A DNA stretch of 52,690 nt from positions 1-52,690 of the forward strand of contig CAJTZX010000028.1 in the NCBI GenBank assembly GCA_910584345.1. The letters run 5' to 3'. Below, in pieces: positions 26,120-34,942 of the stretch (positions are counted from its first letter, which is position 1; every line of letters starts with the position of its first letter). Source of the stretch: an uncultured Eubacterium sp. (GTDB lineage: Bacteria; Bacillota; Clostridia; Lachnospirales; Lachnospiraceae). Position numbers and translations under genes: made by a program. The notes below the pieces were generated by a model. It saw only the letters and a program-made list of their open reading frames with translations. It was not told the DNA's origin and did not search any database.

Positions 26120-27005
26120 GCAGTATTATGAAAAAGATTTGTTTCGTTTGCGGTAGGTAAAACCAAAAGGTAAAGTTGCGCAAAAATATGTAAAACGCAA
26201 TATTGTATCACAAATTCTCACCAATTTAGCGCAACATATAACTTTTGAAATAGCATTAATTAGTTGCGCTAAATTAATGATGTGGTCAACACTAAAAAGG
26301 AGAAAAAAATTTTCGCGCAACCATGGCATATATCATGGTAAAAAGAATATGTCATTTTCGTAACATTTATAATATTATAGAAAGAAATACTTAAAATACT
26401 TAAAAATGACAGAACAATGTTTAAGTGTTTATTATAAAAGATAGATTCTTTTTTATAATTACAAAATGTTCACCCATTTTTCTTAGTTACAAAGAAAATA
26501 ATTGCAAATACTTTCTACAACATTAAAATGTTTTGTTGCGCAAAAACAATTATCTTTTTTAAAATCTTTTGGCTTTTTAAATGATTATTTCAATACTCTT
26601 TTATGATGATAGAAAAGAGGAACAACGAGTTATATTTATATATTGGATAGTATCTTTTTACATAAAGTTATGTTGTTTTCATATCGAATTTGTATAAATA
26701 TATGAAATTATACATAAAACTGCATAATATGCAAACAAAATCATAGTAAGACATTTAATGGTTTAACTATTGAATAAACAAAAAACCGTATAATAATTAT
26801 TCAAAATTTTGTTGCGCAACTAAATAAATGGAACCTATTTATGTTGATGATATTACGTATTATTCGTGCTGTTGCCAATAATAAGATACTTTATAAATAA
26901 AATCCATCGATTTTTGTCTATTAAGATTTCATAAAATATAGCAATCATTCATTTTGAAAAATAAAATTATCAACAGAGAATATTCGTTTGAAAATATATT
27001 GAAAT
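26120..27005. other. Long noncoding region with GTTGCGCAAC-type palindromes
   Basis: About 0.9 kb with no credible gene, very AT-rich except for repeated TTGCGCAA words. Sites are TTGCGCAA at 26176-26183, 26536-26543 and 26812-26819; TTAGCGCAAC at 26226-26235; GTTGCGCTAA at 26263-26272; and CGCGCAAC at 26314-26321. The frame of 67 codons at 26126-26329 is unsupported. Candidates are a partition or termination locus, or operators of a regulator encoded elsewhere. Confidence 0.7.
26223..26275. repeat. 13-bp perfect inverted repeat carrying the TTGCGC core
   Basis: AATTTAGCGCAAC (26223-26235) and GTTGCGCTAAATT (26263-26275) are exact inverse complements, 27 bases apart. They form the best-preserved pair of the palindrome cluster. 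Confidence 0.8.
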
Positions 27006-27009
27006 GAAA

Positions 27010-27048
27010 AAGCATAGAGAAGGAAAATCTTTTCCAAACTCTATGCTT
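27010..27048 (-). terminator. Terminator of the polyphosphate kinase 2 gene
   Basis: AAGCATAGAG pairs with CTCTATGCTT, with an inner GGAAAA/TTTTCC pair. TTTTTC follows on the minus strand. Confidence 0.85.
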
Positions 27049-27120
27049 AAAAAATATAATATTTAGATACTGGAGCGATATCAGCAAGCCAGTATTTTTT
27101 GCATTATTTGATTCAAAATT

Positions 27121-28593
27121 CTATTTTAATGATTTTTCTAATGCATCAACGACAATCTGAAGGGCCTTAATTCGTGCATATTTTTTATCTACAGATTCCA
27201 GTATATACCATGGAGCATAAGTGGTGCTTGTTTTTTGAATCATTTCATTCACAGCTTCTTCATACTGATCCCATTTTTCACGATTTCGCCAATCTTCGTC
27301 GGTTATCTTCCACTGCTTCTCTGGTGTATTTTGACGGTCAGTAAAACGCTTGAGCTGCGTTTCTTTGTCTATTTGTACCCAAAATTTAATAATGACTGCG
27401 CCCCAGTCATGCAATTCTTTTTCAAATTCATTCATTTCGTTATAAGCACGCATCCAGTCGTTTTCACTGCAGAATCCTTCTAATCGTTCTACCATAACAC
27501 GTCCATACCAAGTCCGATCAAAAATTGCTATATGTCCATCCTTTGGCATACGATTCCAAAAACGCCATAAGTAGTGTCTGGCTTTTTCGTGTGGTTCAGG
27601 ACTTGCTATAGGATGCACTTCGTAACCTCTTGGATCCAGCGCTTCGGTCAGACGTTTAATATTACCACCCTTCCCTGCGGCATCCCATCCTTCATATGCA
27701 ATAATAACCGGAACTTTTTTTCGATACAAACGGTTATGTAGTTCGCCCAAACGATGCTGAAGTTGCTTTAATTGAATTTTATATGTTTCATCATCTATTG
27801 TAGCTGTATCTAAAGGAATATCTGATAGCTTAGGCATTGGCACAAGCGGAAAAACATTTTGCAGCAAAGGTACTGATAAGGCATGATTATTTAGCGCAAT
27901 TTCGATACCTTGCGTTAACGTTTCTAAAATCTGAAGTTCTGTCCATTTTCTAGATTTTGCATCTACAATATACCAAGGCGCTGACGGCATATTTGTGTCT
28001 TCCAGATAACTATCATAAACGTCCAAGCATTTATCATAATGTGCATTTTGCCATTGATCTTTTTTACTGACACGCCATTTTGCATCCTTGTTTTTTATCA
28101 AATTTTCGATACGTTTTTTTTGTTCTTTTCTGGAAATATGAAGAAAGAATTTCATAACAAGATATCCATTGTCGGTAAGCTGGCGTTCAAAGCGTTTAAT
28201 ACTATCAATTCTGTTCTTGTATTCTTCTTCTCCTAAATGCTCATGCAGTTTTGCTTCTACGATTTCATCCATCCAACCGGAATCTAAAAACTGAAATTTT
28301 CCCGCTTCAGGAATTTTAACAAAATGCCGATATAAAAATGGCTTCCTGGATTCTTCTAATGTAGGCTCTTCCATAGATGCAACTTTAAAAAAACGTGGAT
28401 CAATGCCTTTGATAATTTTTCCAATGGATGATCCTTTGCCTGATGTTCCCCAGCCTTCTACCAAAACGAGTACTGGCAATTTCATTTCTTTTAACTGCAT
28501 CTGTTGTCTGCCCAGTTTTTCTCTAGCTGTCTGAAGCCTGGCTGTCAACACTTCATCCGATGGTTTTTCTGCACCATTCCATTGCTTTAACAT
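27121..28593 (-). CDS. pap: Two-domain polyphosphate kinase 2 (polyphosphate:AMP phosphotransferase)
   Basis: A 490-aa protein with two tandem PPK2 domains. Domain 1 has VEGWGTSGKGSSIGKII and domain 2 has YEGWDAAGKGGNIKRL followed by FDRTWYGRVMVERLEG. The two-domain form corresponds to class II PPK2, which phosphorylates AMP to ADP with polyphosphate. Domain 1 lacks the DRTWY-type lid block (FLDSGWMDEIV instead), so only the second domain is expected to be catalytic. It is monocistronic, with its own terminator. No ppk1 or exopolyphosphatase gene is nearby. Confidence 0.93.
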   Translation of the reverse strand: MLKQWNGAEKPSDEVLTARLQTAREKLGRQQMQLKEMKLPVLVLVEGWGTSGKGSSIGKIIKGIDPRFFKVASMEEPTLEESRKPFLYRHFVKIPEAGKFQFLDSGWMDEIVEAKLHEHLGEEEYKNRIDSIKRFERQLTDNGYLVMKFFLHISRKEQKKRIENLIKNKDAKWRVSKKDQWQNAHYDKCLDVYDSYLEDTNMPSAPWYIVDAKSRKWTELQILETLTQGIEIALNNHALSVPLLQNVFPLVPMPKLSDIPLDTATIDDETYKIQLKQLQHRLGELHNRLYRKKVPVIIAYEGWDAAGKGGNIKRLTEALDPRGYEVHPIASPEPHEKARHYLWRFWNRMPKDGHIAIFDRTWYGRVMVERLEGFCSENDWMRAYNEMNEFEKELHDWGAVIIKFWVQIDKETQLKRFTDRQNTPEKQWKITDEDWRNREKWDQYEEAVNEMIQKTSTTYAPWYILESVDKKYARIKALQIVVDALEKSLK

Positions 28594-28726
28594 AAGCGCT
28601 GCCCTCTCTTTCTTGATATGGTTGTATTTGTATATTATTTATAATATAAATGTATCAAAAAAATTACGTAACGTCAATAGTCACAAATTAGTTCCAATTG
28701 ATAAATTTGTTTTTTGTATTTTTTAT

Positions 28727-28767
28727 AAAAAAACAGCTTCTTAATATTATAAGAAAGCTGTTTTTTT
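28727..28767 (-). terminator. Terminator of the 61-aa protein gene
   Basis: AAAAAAACAGCTT pairs with AAGCTGTTTTTTT across a 15-base loop. U-rich on both strands. Confidence 0.8.
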
Positions 28768-28772
28768 CGTTA

Positions 28773-28958
28773 TTAAAACCAATTGCCGCTCAGTCGATTG
28801 ATAATTCTGTCCATGTCTGCTTTACTTTTTGCATCACGGCATTCATTTAGAATTTGTTCTTTTTCCGACTCCGTGAGTCTGCTGTATGCTTCTAGCGCAT
28901 CTGCACGCATTGCCATTCCCATAGCAAAACCAATCGGCAAATTGTTATTGATATCCAT
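28773..28958 (-). CDS. Small soluble protein, 61 aa, unknown function
   Basis: The 61-aa frame starts at the ATG after GAAAGGAGAATCAGTATT; the longer frame has no ribosome site. The sequence reads as a short glycine/alanine/methionine-rich N-terminus (PIGFAMGMAMRADALEAY) followed by an amphipathic helical part (LTESEKEQILNECRDAKSKADM). It has its own terminator and ribosome site and so is very probably translated. I recognise the general form from Clostridia but not a function. Confidence 0.75.
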   Translation of the reverse strand: MDINNNLPIGFAMGMAMRADALEAYSRLTESEKEQILNECRDAKSKADMDRIINRLSGNWF

Positions 28959-29089
28959 AATACTGATTCTCCTTTCTGACAGCACCAAGCTGTCAGTGTC
29001 AGTATCTGTAGATTCTTGTGCTATTATGCGCTATGTTATTTTACAAATAAAGGATTTCAAATATAATAAATAGTTGTTCTTAAAAATGA

Positions 29090-30610
29090 TTATTTTTTAC
29101 TTGGTCGGCCAATGAGTTTGATATTGTCTGAAGAATAATACATACGCTCGGTAACCGTATTGCTGGAACTGCTCGCTTCAATAACAGTTCCATAATAACC
29201 AATGGAATCATCGTATGCATAACCTGAAAAAATTGCCGTATGGTCAATATTCATATAACGACCATTATCTCCATTAAATGAATAATAAATTGTGTCACCT
29301 GGAACTAATTTACAGTTTAAAATTTCAAGCGCTCCTTCAGCTATGCAATGTCCGGATTTTTTGCACCAAAAACCTTCTTCTGCTGCAGTTGGCGCCCAAG
29401 TTGGATGTGTATAGCCGAAACGAATACCATAAGGACGATAACACCGATACACTAGAGAACTGCAATCGTAGTAATTTTGGGACATACGCATATTCTGGCT
29501 GTATTGAATATTTTTCTTTTTGGAAATTTCGCGGGCGTCTTTTACGACACGATAAGCGGTTGGACTGCTTACAGATACAATACAGATTACTTTTCGCCCA
29601 TTCACTTTTGCAGTAATTTTTGTCGTACCGATGCCATTAATTGTGACAATTCCTGTTTTGGAAACAGAAGCAACATTTTTGTTACCGGATATCCATGTAA
29701 CTTTATGTCCTTGCGTCCCTTTTAATTTTAGGCTTTTGACAGAACTTCCTTTATATGTATTGATTACATATTTATTTAATGTATAATGATGTACCTGAAT
29801 TCTGATAGAAAAAGATACCCCATAAATAGTTAATCTCGCATTTGTAATTCCTTTTGCAATTCCTTTGATATGTATAGAACCATCACGAAACCAAGCATCT
29901 GCGATTTTGGAGTTTCCTGTTCGAATCATACATTGTACATCAGTATTCATCGCATCACGGATACATTGGTCTTGCCAATCCTTTCCTGTTTCATAATACA
30001 TAGTATCTAAATCTATCCCTTGTATTGCAATATCTATATTTGGATTTTGGTCGTTCAAATATAAATTCACGGATTCTTCTGCTAGAGACAATTCAGAGAC
30101 CGTGATCTCACAAGTCAAGACAGTCTGTGTTCCGTCACTTCCGATTGCGTTTACGATTAATATTGTATTTCCTGCAGTAATTGGTGTGATTACAACAGAA
30201 TGTGCTGTCTCTTTTGATAAATCAATGATTGACGGAGATTCTTTTGATAATTCATACGAAACATTGCTTGCGTTTAGCACTTGCAGCTCATATGGAATAC
30301 CGCCTGCGATTAAATGTAAGTGTTCTGTATTTAACGTAGGTAGTTCATGAGAAATACCTGGCAAGTTAGTTTGATCCATCACAGAAGGTTCTTCTGATGG
30401 ATTATCAACAGAGGTCTGGTCTTGATTTGCTGTTAAATCGTCGGTTTTTTGTTCTGCAGCCAAACGTAAAGATTGTTTTTCTATATTTTTTTGAGTATAG
30501 ACAGCAGCATTCGCTGTTGTAGCATAAATAGTCTGACTAAATGTCAAACTTGCAACAATGCTAAGTATTAGGAGCAGACAAATTTCTTTTCTGACATTTT
30601 CTTTTATCAT
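29090..30610 (-). CDS. Secreted NlpC/P60 cell-wall hydrolase with Ig-like domain
   Basis: A 506-aa protein with a signal peptide (about 10-30). A long N-terminal region with weak Ig-like strands is followed by one clear bacterial Ig-like (Big_2) domain (about 290-350: VTWISGNKNVASVSKTGIVT, then GIGTTKITAKVNG). The C-terminal NlpC/P60-type domain has the catalytic cysteine in YYDCSSLVYRCY and the histidine in NIDHTAIFSGY. These enzymes cut peptide bonds in peptidoglycan stems. The gene begins 41 bases after nrdD and may share its transcript. Confidence 0.87.
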   Translation of the reverse strand: MIKENVRKEICLLLILSIVASLTFSQTIYATTANAAVYTQKNIEKQSLRLAAEQKTDDLTANQDQTSVDNPSEEPSVMDQTNLPGISHELPTLNTEHLHLIAGGIPYELQVLNASNVSYELSKESPSIIDLSKETAHSVVITPITAGNTILIVNAIGSDGTQTVLTCEITVSELSLAEESVNLYLNDQNPNIDIAIQGIDLDTMYYETGKDWQDQCIRDAMNTDVQCMIRTGNSKIADAWFRDGSIHIKGIAKGITNARLTIYGVSFSIRIQVHHYTLNKYVINTYKGSSVKSLKLKGTQGHKVTWISGNKNVASVSKTGIVTINGIGTTKITAKVNGRKVICIVSVSSPTAYRVVKDAREISKKKNIQYSQNMRMSQNYYDCSSLVYRCYRPYGIRFGYTHPTWAPTAAEEGFWCKKSGHCIAEGALEILNCKLVPGDTIYYSFNGDNGRYMNIDHTAIFSGYAYDDSIGYYGTVIEASSSSNTVTERMYYSSDNIKLIGRPSKK

Positions 30611-30651
30611 GGTGCCTTATCCTCTTTCTATGATGTCTCGTATGTATTTGT

Positions 30652-32778
30652 TTATAAATGGACAACTCTAGAACGTATTTCTTTTGTTTTTCCAACATTC
30701 CAGAAATTTTCTCCAAGATATCCGCATGTCCTGCGGACGACATTCATTTTTGCATGGTCTTTATTTCCGCATTGCGGACATTCCCATTCAAAGTCTTGAT
30801 TGATCATAATTTCACCATCGTATCCGCAGCATTGACAATAATCTGACTTTGTATTAAATTCTGCATATTGGATATTATCGTAAATGTATTGAATAGCAGC
30901 TTCCAACGCTTCCATGTTATGTCTCATATTTGGGATTTCTACAAGTGAAATAGCGCCTCCCGATGACAAATTTTGAAAACCGCTTTCAAATGTCAACTTT
31001 GAGAAGGCATCGATTTTTTCCCGCACGTCTACATGATAAGAATTTGTATAATAACCTTTATCTGTAACGTCCTTAATATCTCCAAACCGTTTTTTGTCAA
31101 TTCTTGCAAATCGATAACATAGACTTTCTGCGGGTGTACCATATAAAGCAAAACCCAATTTTGTTTTTTCTTTCCACTGATCGGCGGTTTTTCGCAAATG
31201 TTTCATAAGCTTGCAAGCAAATTCCCGTCCCTTTGGCGTAGTATGGCTGCATTGGCGCATCACTACTGTAGTTTCATAGATTCCTATATATCCAAGCGAT
31301 AATGTTGAATATCCATTTTTAAGCAATTCATCAATAGTTTCCCCTTTTTGCAGTCTGGCAATAGCGCCATATTGCCAGTGGATTGGACTTGTATCTGAAC
31401 GTACACCTAGTAAAGCCTGATGCCGGCACATCAAAGCTTCAAAACAAAGCTGAAGACGTTCGTCTAAAAGATTCCAAAAACGTTCATCGTCCCCTTTTGC
31501 AATCAGTGCGATTTGCGGCAGGTTCAAACTAACAACGCCCTGATTAAATCTGCCTTCAAATTTATATTTTCCATTTTCATCCTTCCATGGTGAAAGAAAA
31601 CTGCGGCATCCCATACAGCTAAATACATTTCCTTCGTAATTTTCCCTCATTTTTTTAGCGGAAATATAATCTGGATACATCCGTTTTGCAGAACATTTTG
31701 CCGCTAATTTTGTTAAATAATCATATTTACCACCTTTTAAACAATTATGCTCATCTAAAACATAGACTAGTTTTGGGAATGCAGGTGTAACATAAACTCC
31801 CTTTTCATTTTTGATGCCTTGATAACGCTGCAAAAATACTTCCTCGATAATCAATGCATTTTCTTCAATGTATGGATCGTCTTCATCTATATGCAAAAAC
31901 AGTGTAACAAATGGAGACTGTCCATTTGTAGTCATCAGCGTGTTAATCTGATATTGCATTGTTTGAACTCCTGCCTGCAGCTCTTCTTTTGTCCATACAG
32001 ATACAATTTGTTCAATTTGTTCATCACTAAAACTGCTGTCTAGCTCTGATATTGCTTTCTGTCGAAATTTTTCTCTGCTGTAACGCAAATATTTTCCAAG
32101 GTGAATTAAATCTACAGACTGTCCGCCATACTGATTGGAAGCTACCGAAGCGATAATCTGTGTTGTTACAGTACAGGCTACACGAAAGCTTTTCGGCGTT
32201 TCGATCAATTTACCATTAATTACCGTACCATAATCGAGCATATCTCCAATATTAATCAAACAGCAATTAAAAATAGGCTGCAGAAAATAATCTGCATCAT
32301 GAAAATGGATGGCGCCACTTTCATGAGCTTTTACAATTTTATCAGGCAACAATACACGTTTCGTCAAATCCCTGGACACTTCTCCAGCAATATAATCCCG
32401 TTGTGTAGAAGCTAACAATGTATTTTTATTTGAATTTTCTTCTGCCAATTCTTTATTGTCATTACGAATTAAAGATAAAATAGATTCATCTGTTGTATTT
32501 GCTTTCCGCATTAACGCATGTTTATATCGATAAATAATATATTTTTTTGCTAATTCGTACTTTTGTTCTTGCACGAGACTATGTTCAATCAAATCCTGGA
32601 TTTCTTCCACCTGAATCTGGCTGCGGGTCATTTCCGAAATCAGGCGCTCGATCTCTTTCATTTTCTGATCTGTAATCTGATCATGCAAATGTACTTCATC
32701 GTTTGCTTTTTTCATCGCCATAATGATTTTGGCACTATCGTAGTCTACGACTCTTCCATCCCGTTTGATTACTTTCAC
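30652..32778 (-). CDS. nrdD: Anaerobic ribonucleoside-triphosphate reductase
   Basis: About 708 aa, class III ribonucleotide reductase, making dNTPs without oxygen through a glycyl radical. An N-terminal ATP-cone (KVIKRDGRVVDYDSAKI) is followed by the catalytic barrel. Near the C-terminus come four zinc cysteines (CQCCGYDG and CPQCGNK) and the glycyl-radical loop RRTCGYLG about 20 residues from the end. I favour the GTG start at 32778, eight bases after GGAGG, over the ATG five codons earlier, which has no ribosome site. The activase NrdG, normally adjacent, is not in the window. It lies close downstream of pncB. Confidence 0.94.
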   Translation of the reverse strand: MKVIKRDGRVVDYDSAKIIMAMKKANDEVHLHDQITDQKMKEIERLISEMTRSQIQVEEIQDLIEHSLVQEQKYELAKKYIIYRYKHALMRKANTTDESILSLIRNDNKELAEENSNKNTLLASTQRDYIAGEVSRDLTKRVLLPDKIVKAHESGAIHFHDADYFLQPIFNCCLINIGDMLDYGTVINGKLIETPKSFRVACTVTTQIIASVASNQYGGQSVDLIHLGKYLRYSREKFRQKAISELDSSFSDEQIEQIVSVWTKEELQAGVQTMQYQINTLMTTNGQSPFVTLFLHIDEDDPYIEENALIIEEVFLQRYQGIKNEKGVYVTPAFPKLVYVLDEHNCLKGGKYDYLTKLAAKCSAKRMYPDYISAKKMRENYEGNVFSCMGCRSFLSPWKDENGKYKFEGRFNQGVVSLNLPQIALIAKGDDERFWNLLDERLQLCFEALMCRHQALLGVRSDTSPIHWQYGAIARLQKGETIDELLKNGYSTLSLGYIGIYETTVVMRQCSHTTPKGREFACKLMKHLRKTADQWKEKTKLGFALYGTPAESLCYRFARIDKKRFGDIKDVTDKGYYTNSYHVDVREKIDAFSKLTFESGFQNLSSGGAISLVEIPNMRHNMEALEAAIQYIYDNIQYAEFNTKSDYCQCCGYDGEIMINQDFEWECPQCGNKDHAKMNVVRRTCGYLGENFWNVGKTKEIRSRVVHL

Positions 32779-32818
32779 TCTTTCGTCCTCCATAGTTTTG
32801 GTTTCATCTTTGATAAAT

Positions 32819-34267
32819 CTATTCTATTCTTGCCTCATATAGAAGGTTCATTTTTTCCTCATATAACTCTGGCGTCATATCCATATAATGATTATGAGGA
32901 TTCTCAAATCGCTGCTCTTCTTCCCAAATTTCATTTTCCAGCTGGTTTTTAACATATTTTGCTATTTCACTGATAGATGGTTGCTTATATACAAGTTTTC
33001 CGTTTTTAAAAATAGGAATCTGGAGTTCTTTCGCAGTGCAGTTTTCAAAAAATCGATTTTTCCACGGTTTTATAGGATCTACATATCGCAACGACTTTGT
33101 AAAATCTAGTTGTTGATCCGATTTTGCCAAAAGGTCTGCGATAGCGTTTCCTTCTTGATCGTATATCCGATATACTTTTTTTAATCCAGGATTAGTAATT
33201 TTCTCTGTATTTTCAGAAATTTTAATTCGCGGTTGGAATACCCCTTCTTCTTCTACTGCCACAATTTTATATACTGCACCAAACACCGGTTCTGATTTAG
33301 ACGTAATTAACCGTTCACCAACGCCAAAGCTGTCAATACACCCACCCTGGTCTAAAATGGATGTAATTGTATATTCATCCAAACTGTTTGAAACAACAAT
33401 CTTACAATCCGTAAGCCCGGACGCATCTAACATTTTTCTGGCACGTTTAGATAAATAAGCTAAATCACCACTATCTAGCCGGATTCCTTTTAAACGTTTT
33501 CCCATTGGTTCCAAAACTTCTTTTGCTGTACGGATAGCATTAGGCACACCACTTTCCAAGACATCATAAGTATCAACTAAAAGTACTGTAGCATCTGGAT
33601 ACGTTTTTGCATATTTTTGAAATGCAGTGTATTCATCTTTAAAGTACATAACCCAGCTATGGGCCATTGTTCCGCTAATCGGAATGTGAAACAACTTTCC
33701 TGCCAGCACGGTTGCAGTACCTACTGCACCCCCAATATATGCTGCTCTGGCTCCATATACCGCAGCATCCATATTATGAGCACGTCTTGCACCAAAATCT
33801 GATACTGCACGTCCTTTCGCCGCTTTTACGATCCTTCTTGTTTTGGTAGCAATTAAAGATTGGTGGTTGATTTCCAATAACACAGCTGTTTCGATTAATT
33901 GAGCATCAATTAATGGGGCAATAATCGTTAAAATCGGTTCATTCGGATACATCACTGTTCCTTCCGGAAATGCATAAACATCCCCCTGGAACGAAAATTC
34001 TTTCAAATAACACAAAAATTCTTCGGAAAACAATTTCTGTTCGCGCAGATACGCAATGTCATCTTCTTCAAAATGAAGATTCATAATATATTCTATAATC
34101 TGTTCTAAACCTGCAAAAATAGAAAAGCCTGCCTTGTCCGGATTTTTTCGATAAAAAACATCAAAAGCTACTTTTGCATTTTGATCCTGATCTGTAAAAT
34201 AACCATTACTCATAGTCATTTCATAAAAATCCATGACCATTGACAAATTTCTCTCATTGTGCTGCAT
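32819..34267 (-). CDS. pncB: Nicotinate phosphoribosyltransferase
   Basis: About 482 aa. It joins nicotinate to PRPP to make nicotinate mononucleotide for NAD salvage. Markers are MDFYEMTMSNGYF, VSDFGARRAHNMDAAVYGAR with the catalytic region, GTMAHSWVMYF, LVDTYDVLESGVPNAI and GIRLDSGDLAYLSK. The start is at the second ATG after AGAAGGAGAAATGCAC, giving proper spacing. The end is about 40 bases before the nrdD start, so co-transcription with nrdD is likely. Confidence 0.95.
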   Translation of the reverse strand: MQHNERNLSMVMDFYEMTMSNGYFTDQDQNAKVAFDVFYRKNPDKAGFSIFAGLEQIIEYIMNLHFEEDDIAYLREQKLFSEEFLCYLKEFSFQGDVYAFPEGTVMYPNEPILTIIAPLIDAQLIETAVLLEINHQSLIATKTRRIVKAAKGRAVSDFGARRAHNMDAAVYGARAAYIGGAVGTATVLAGKLFHIPISGTMAHSWVMYFKDEYTAFQKYAKTYPDATVLLVDTYDVLESGVPNAIRTAKEVLEPMGKRLKGIRLDSGDLAYLSKRARKMLDASGLTDCKIVVSNSLDEYTITSILDQGGCIDSFGVGERLITSKSEPVFGAVYKIVAVEEEGVFQPRIKISENTEKITNPGLKKVYRIYDQEGNAIADLLAKSDQQLDFTKSLRYVDPIKPWKNRFFENCTAKELQIPIFKNGKLVYKQPSISEIAKYVKNQLENEIWEEEQRFENPHNHYMDMTPELYEEKMNLLYEARIE

Positions 34268-34339
34268 GTGCATTTCTCCTTCTACGTAATACGACGGCAT
34301 ATTACTCTCTACATTTGCTACATTTTAGCCCTTTTAGAG

Positions 34340-34687
34340 TTATTTTGCAAGCATTTTATGAGATTTTTCAACTGCTTTTTGAAAATCATTCAGACGGTAT
34401 TTAGAAATTAACACGGAATCTTTATTATTTAAAAGTACTTCTCGTCTGCTATAACTTTCTACATACTTCAAATTAATGAGATAAGCTCTGTGAGTTCGAA
34501 AAAAATAAGGAGAAAGCTGTTCTTCCAGTTTGCTGATTTTCGCATAGTATGTAATAATTTCATCTGATAAGTGTAGGATTGCCTTGCGCCCTAAACTTTC
34601 AATATAGATAACGTCCTGTATATTTATCAACCGTACCTTACTGCCTTGCTTTATAGTAATTTTTGTCTCGTCCTGTATTTGCTCCAT
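34340..34687 (-). CDS. Stand-alone LytTR DNA-binding protein
   Basis: A 115-aa protein made up almost entirely of one LytTR domain (IQDVIYIESLGRKAILHLSD, FFRTHRAYLINLKYVESYSR, LISKYRLNDFQKAVEK). There is no receiver or membrane part. LytTR domains bind imperfect direct repeats upstream of virulence, bacteriocin or envelope genes. A strong ribosome site (GGGAGGAAAAAC) precedes it. A leader hairpin with terminator form lies 70-130 bases upstream, so expression may be attenuated. The target is unknown. Confidence 0.9.
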   Translation of the reverse strand: MEQIQDETKITIKQGSKVRLINIQDVIYIESLGRKAILHLSDEIITYYAKISKLEEQLSPYFFRTHRAYLINLKYVESYSRREVLLNNKDSVLISKYRLNDFQKAVEKSHKMLAK

Positions 34688-34756
34688 GTTTTTCCTCCCA
34701 TGTCTGTTGTATCATCATGCTGCTTTTGTTTTTTTAGCAGGAGCCATCACTTATTT

Positions 34757-34816
34757 TTTAATAAAAAAAGCGCCTGTTCAAAACCGCCAATCCATTGGCC
34801 ACATGCGCTTTCCCTA
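34757..34816 (-). terminator. Terminator-like hairpin in the leader of the LytTR gene
   Basis: On the minus strand AAAGCGC and GCGCTTT close a loop that itself contains CCAATGGATTGG, followed by TTTTATT. It lies after the reductase terminator (34888-34913) and before the LytTR ribosome site, so it is either a second terminator or an attenuator for LytTR. Confidence 0.6.
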
Positions 34817-34887
34817 GCTCTATTTAATTGTTTACATCTGTTAAATATTTTATCGGATGTTTTCACATTTTCTTAATGCAAAAAAAA

Positions 34888-34913
34888 CAGGAACATATAA
34901 AAATATGCCCCTG
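34888..34913 (-). terminator. Terminator of the sulfite/nitrite reductase gene
   Basis: On the minus strand CAGGGGCATAT pairs with ATATGTTCCTG (two G-U pairs), followed by eight T's. Confidence 0.85.
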
Positions 34914-34942
34914 CCTATCATTTTTCTACGATGTTTTTATTG

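Noticed and set aside
26126..26329. 67-codon minus-strand frame upstream of aroB
   Set aside because: No ribosome site, hydrophobic low-complexity content, and it spans the palindrome cluster.
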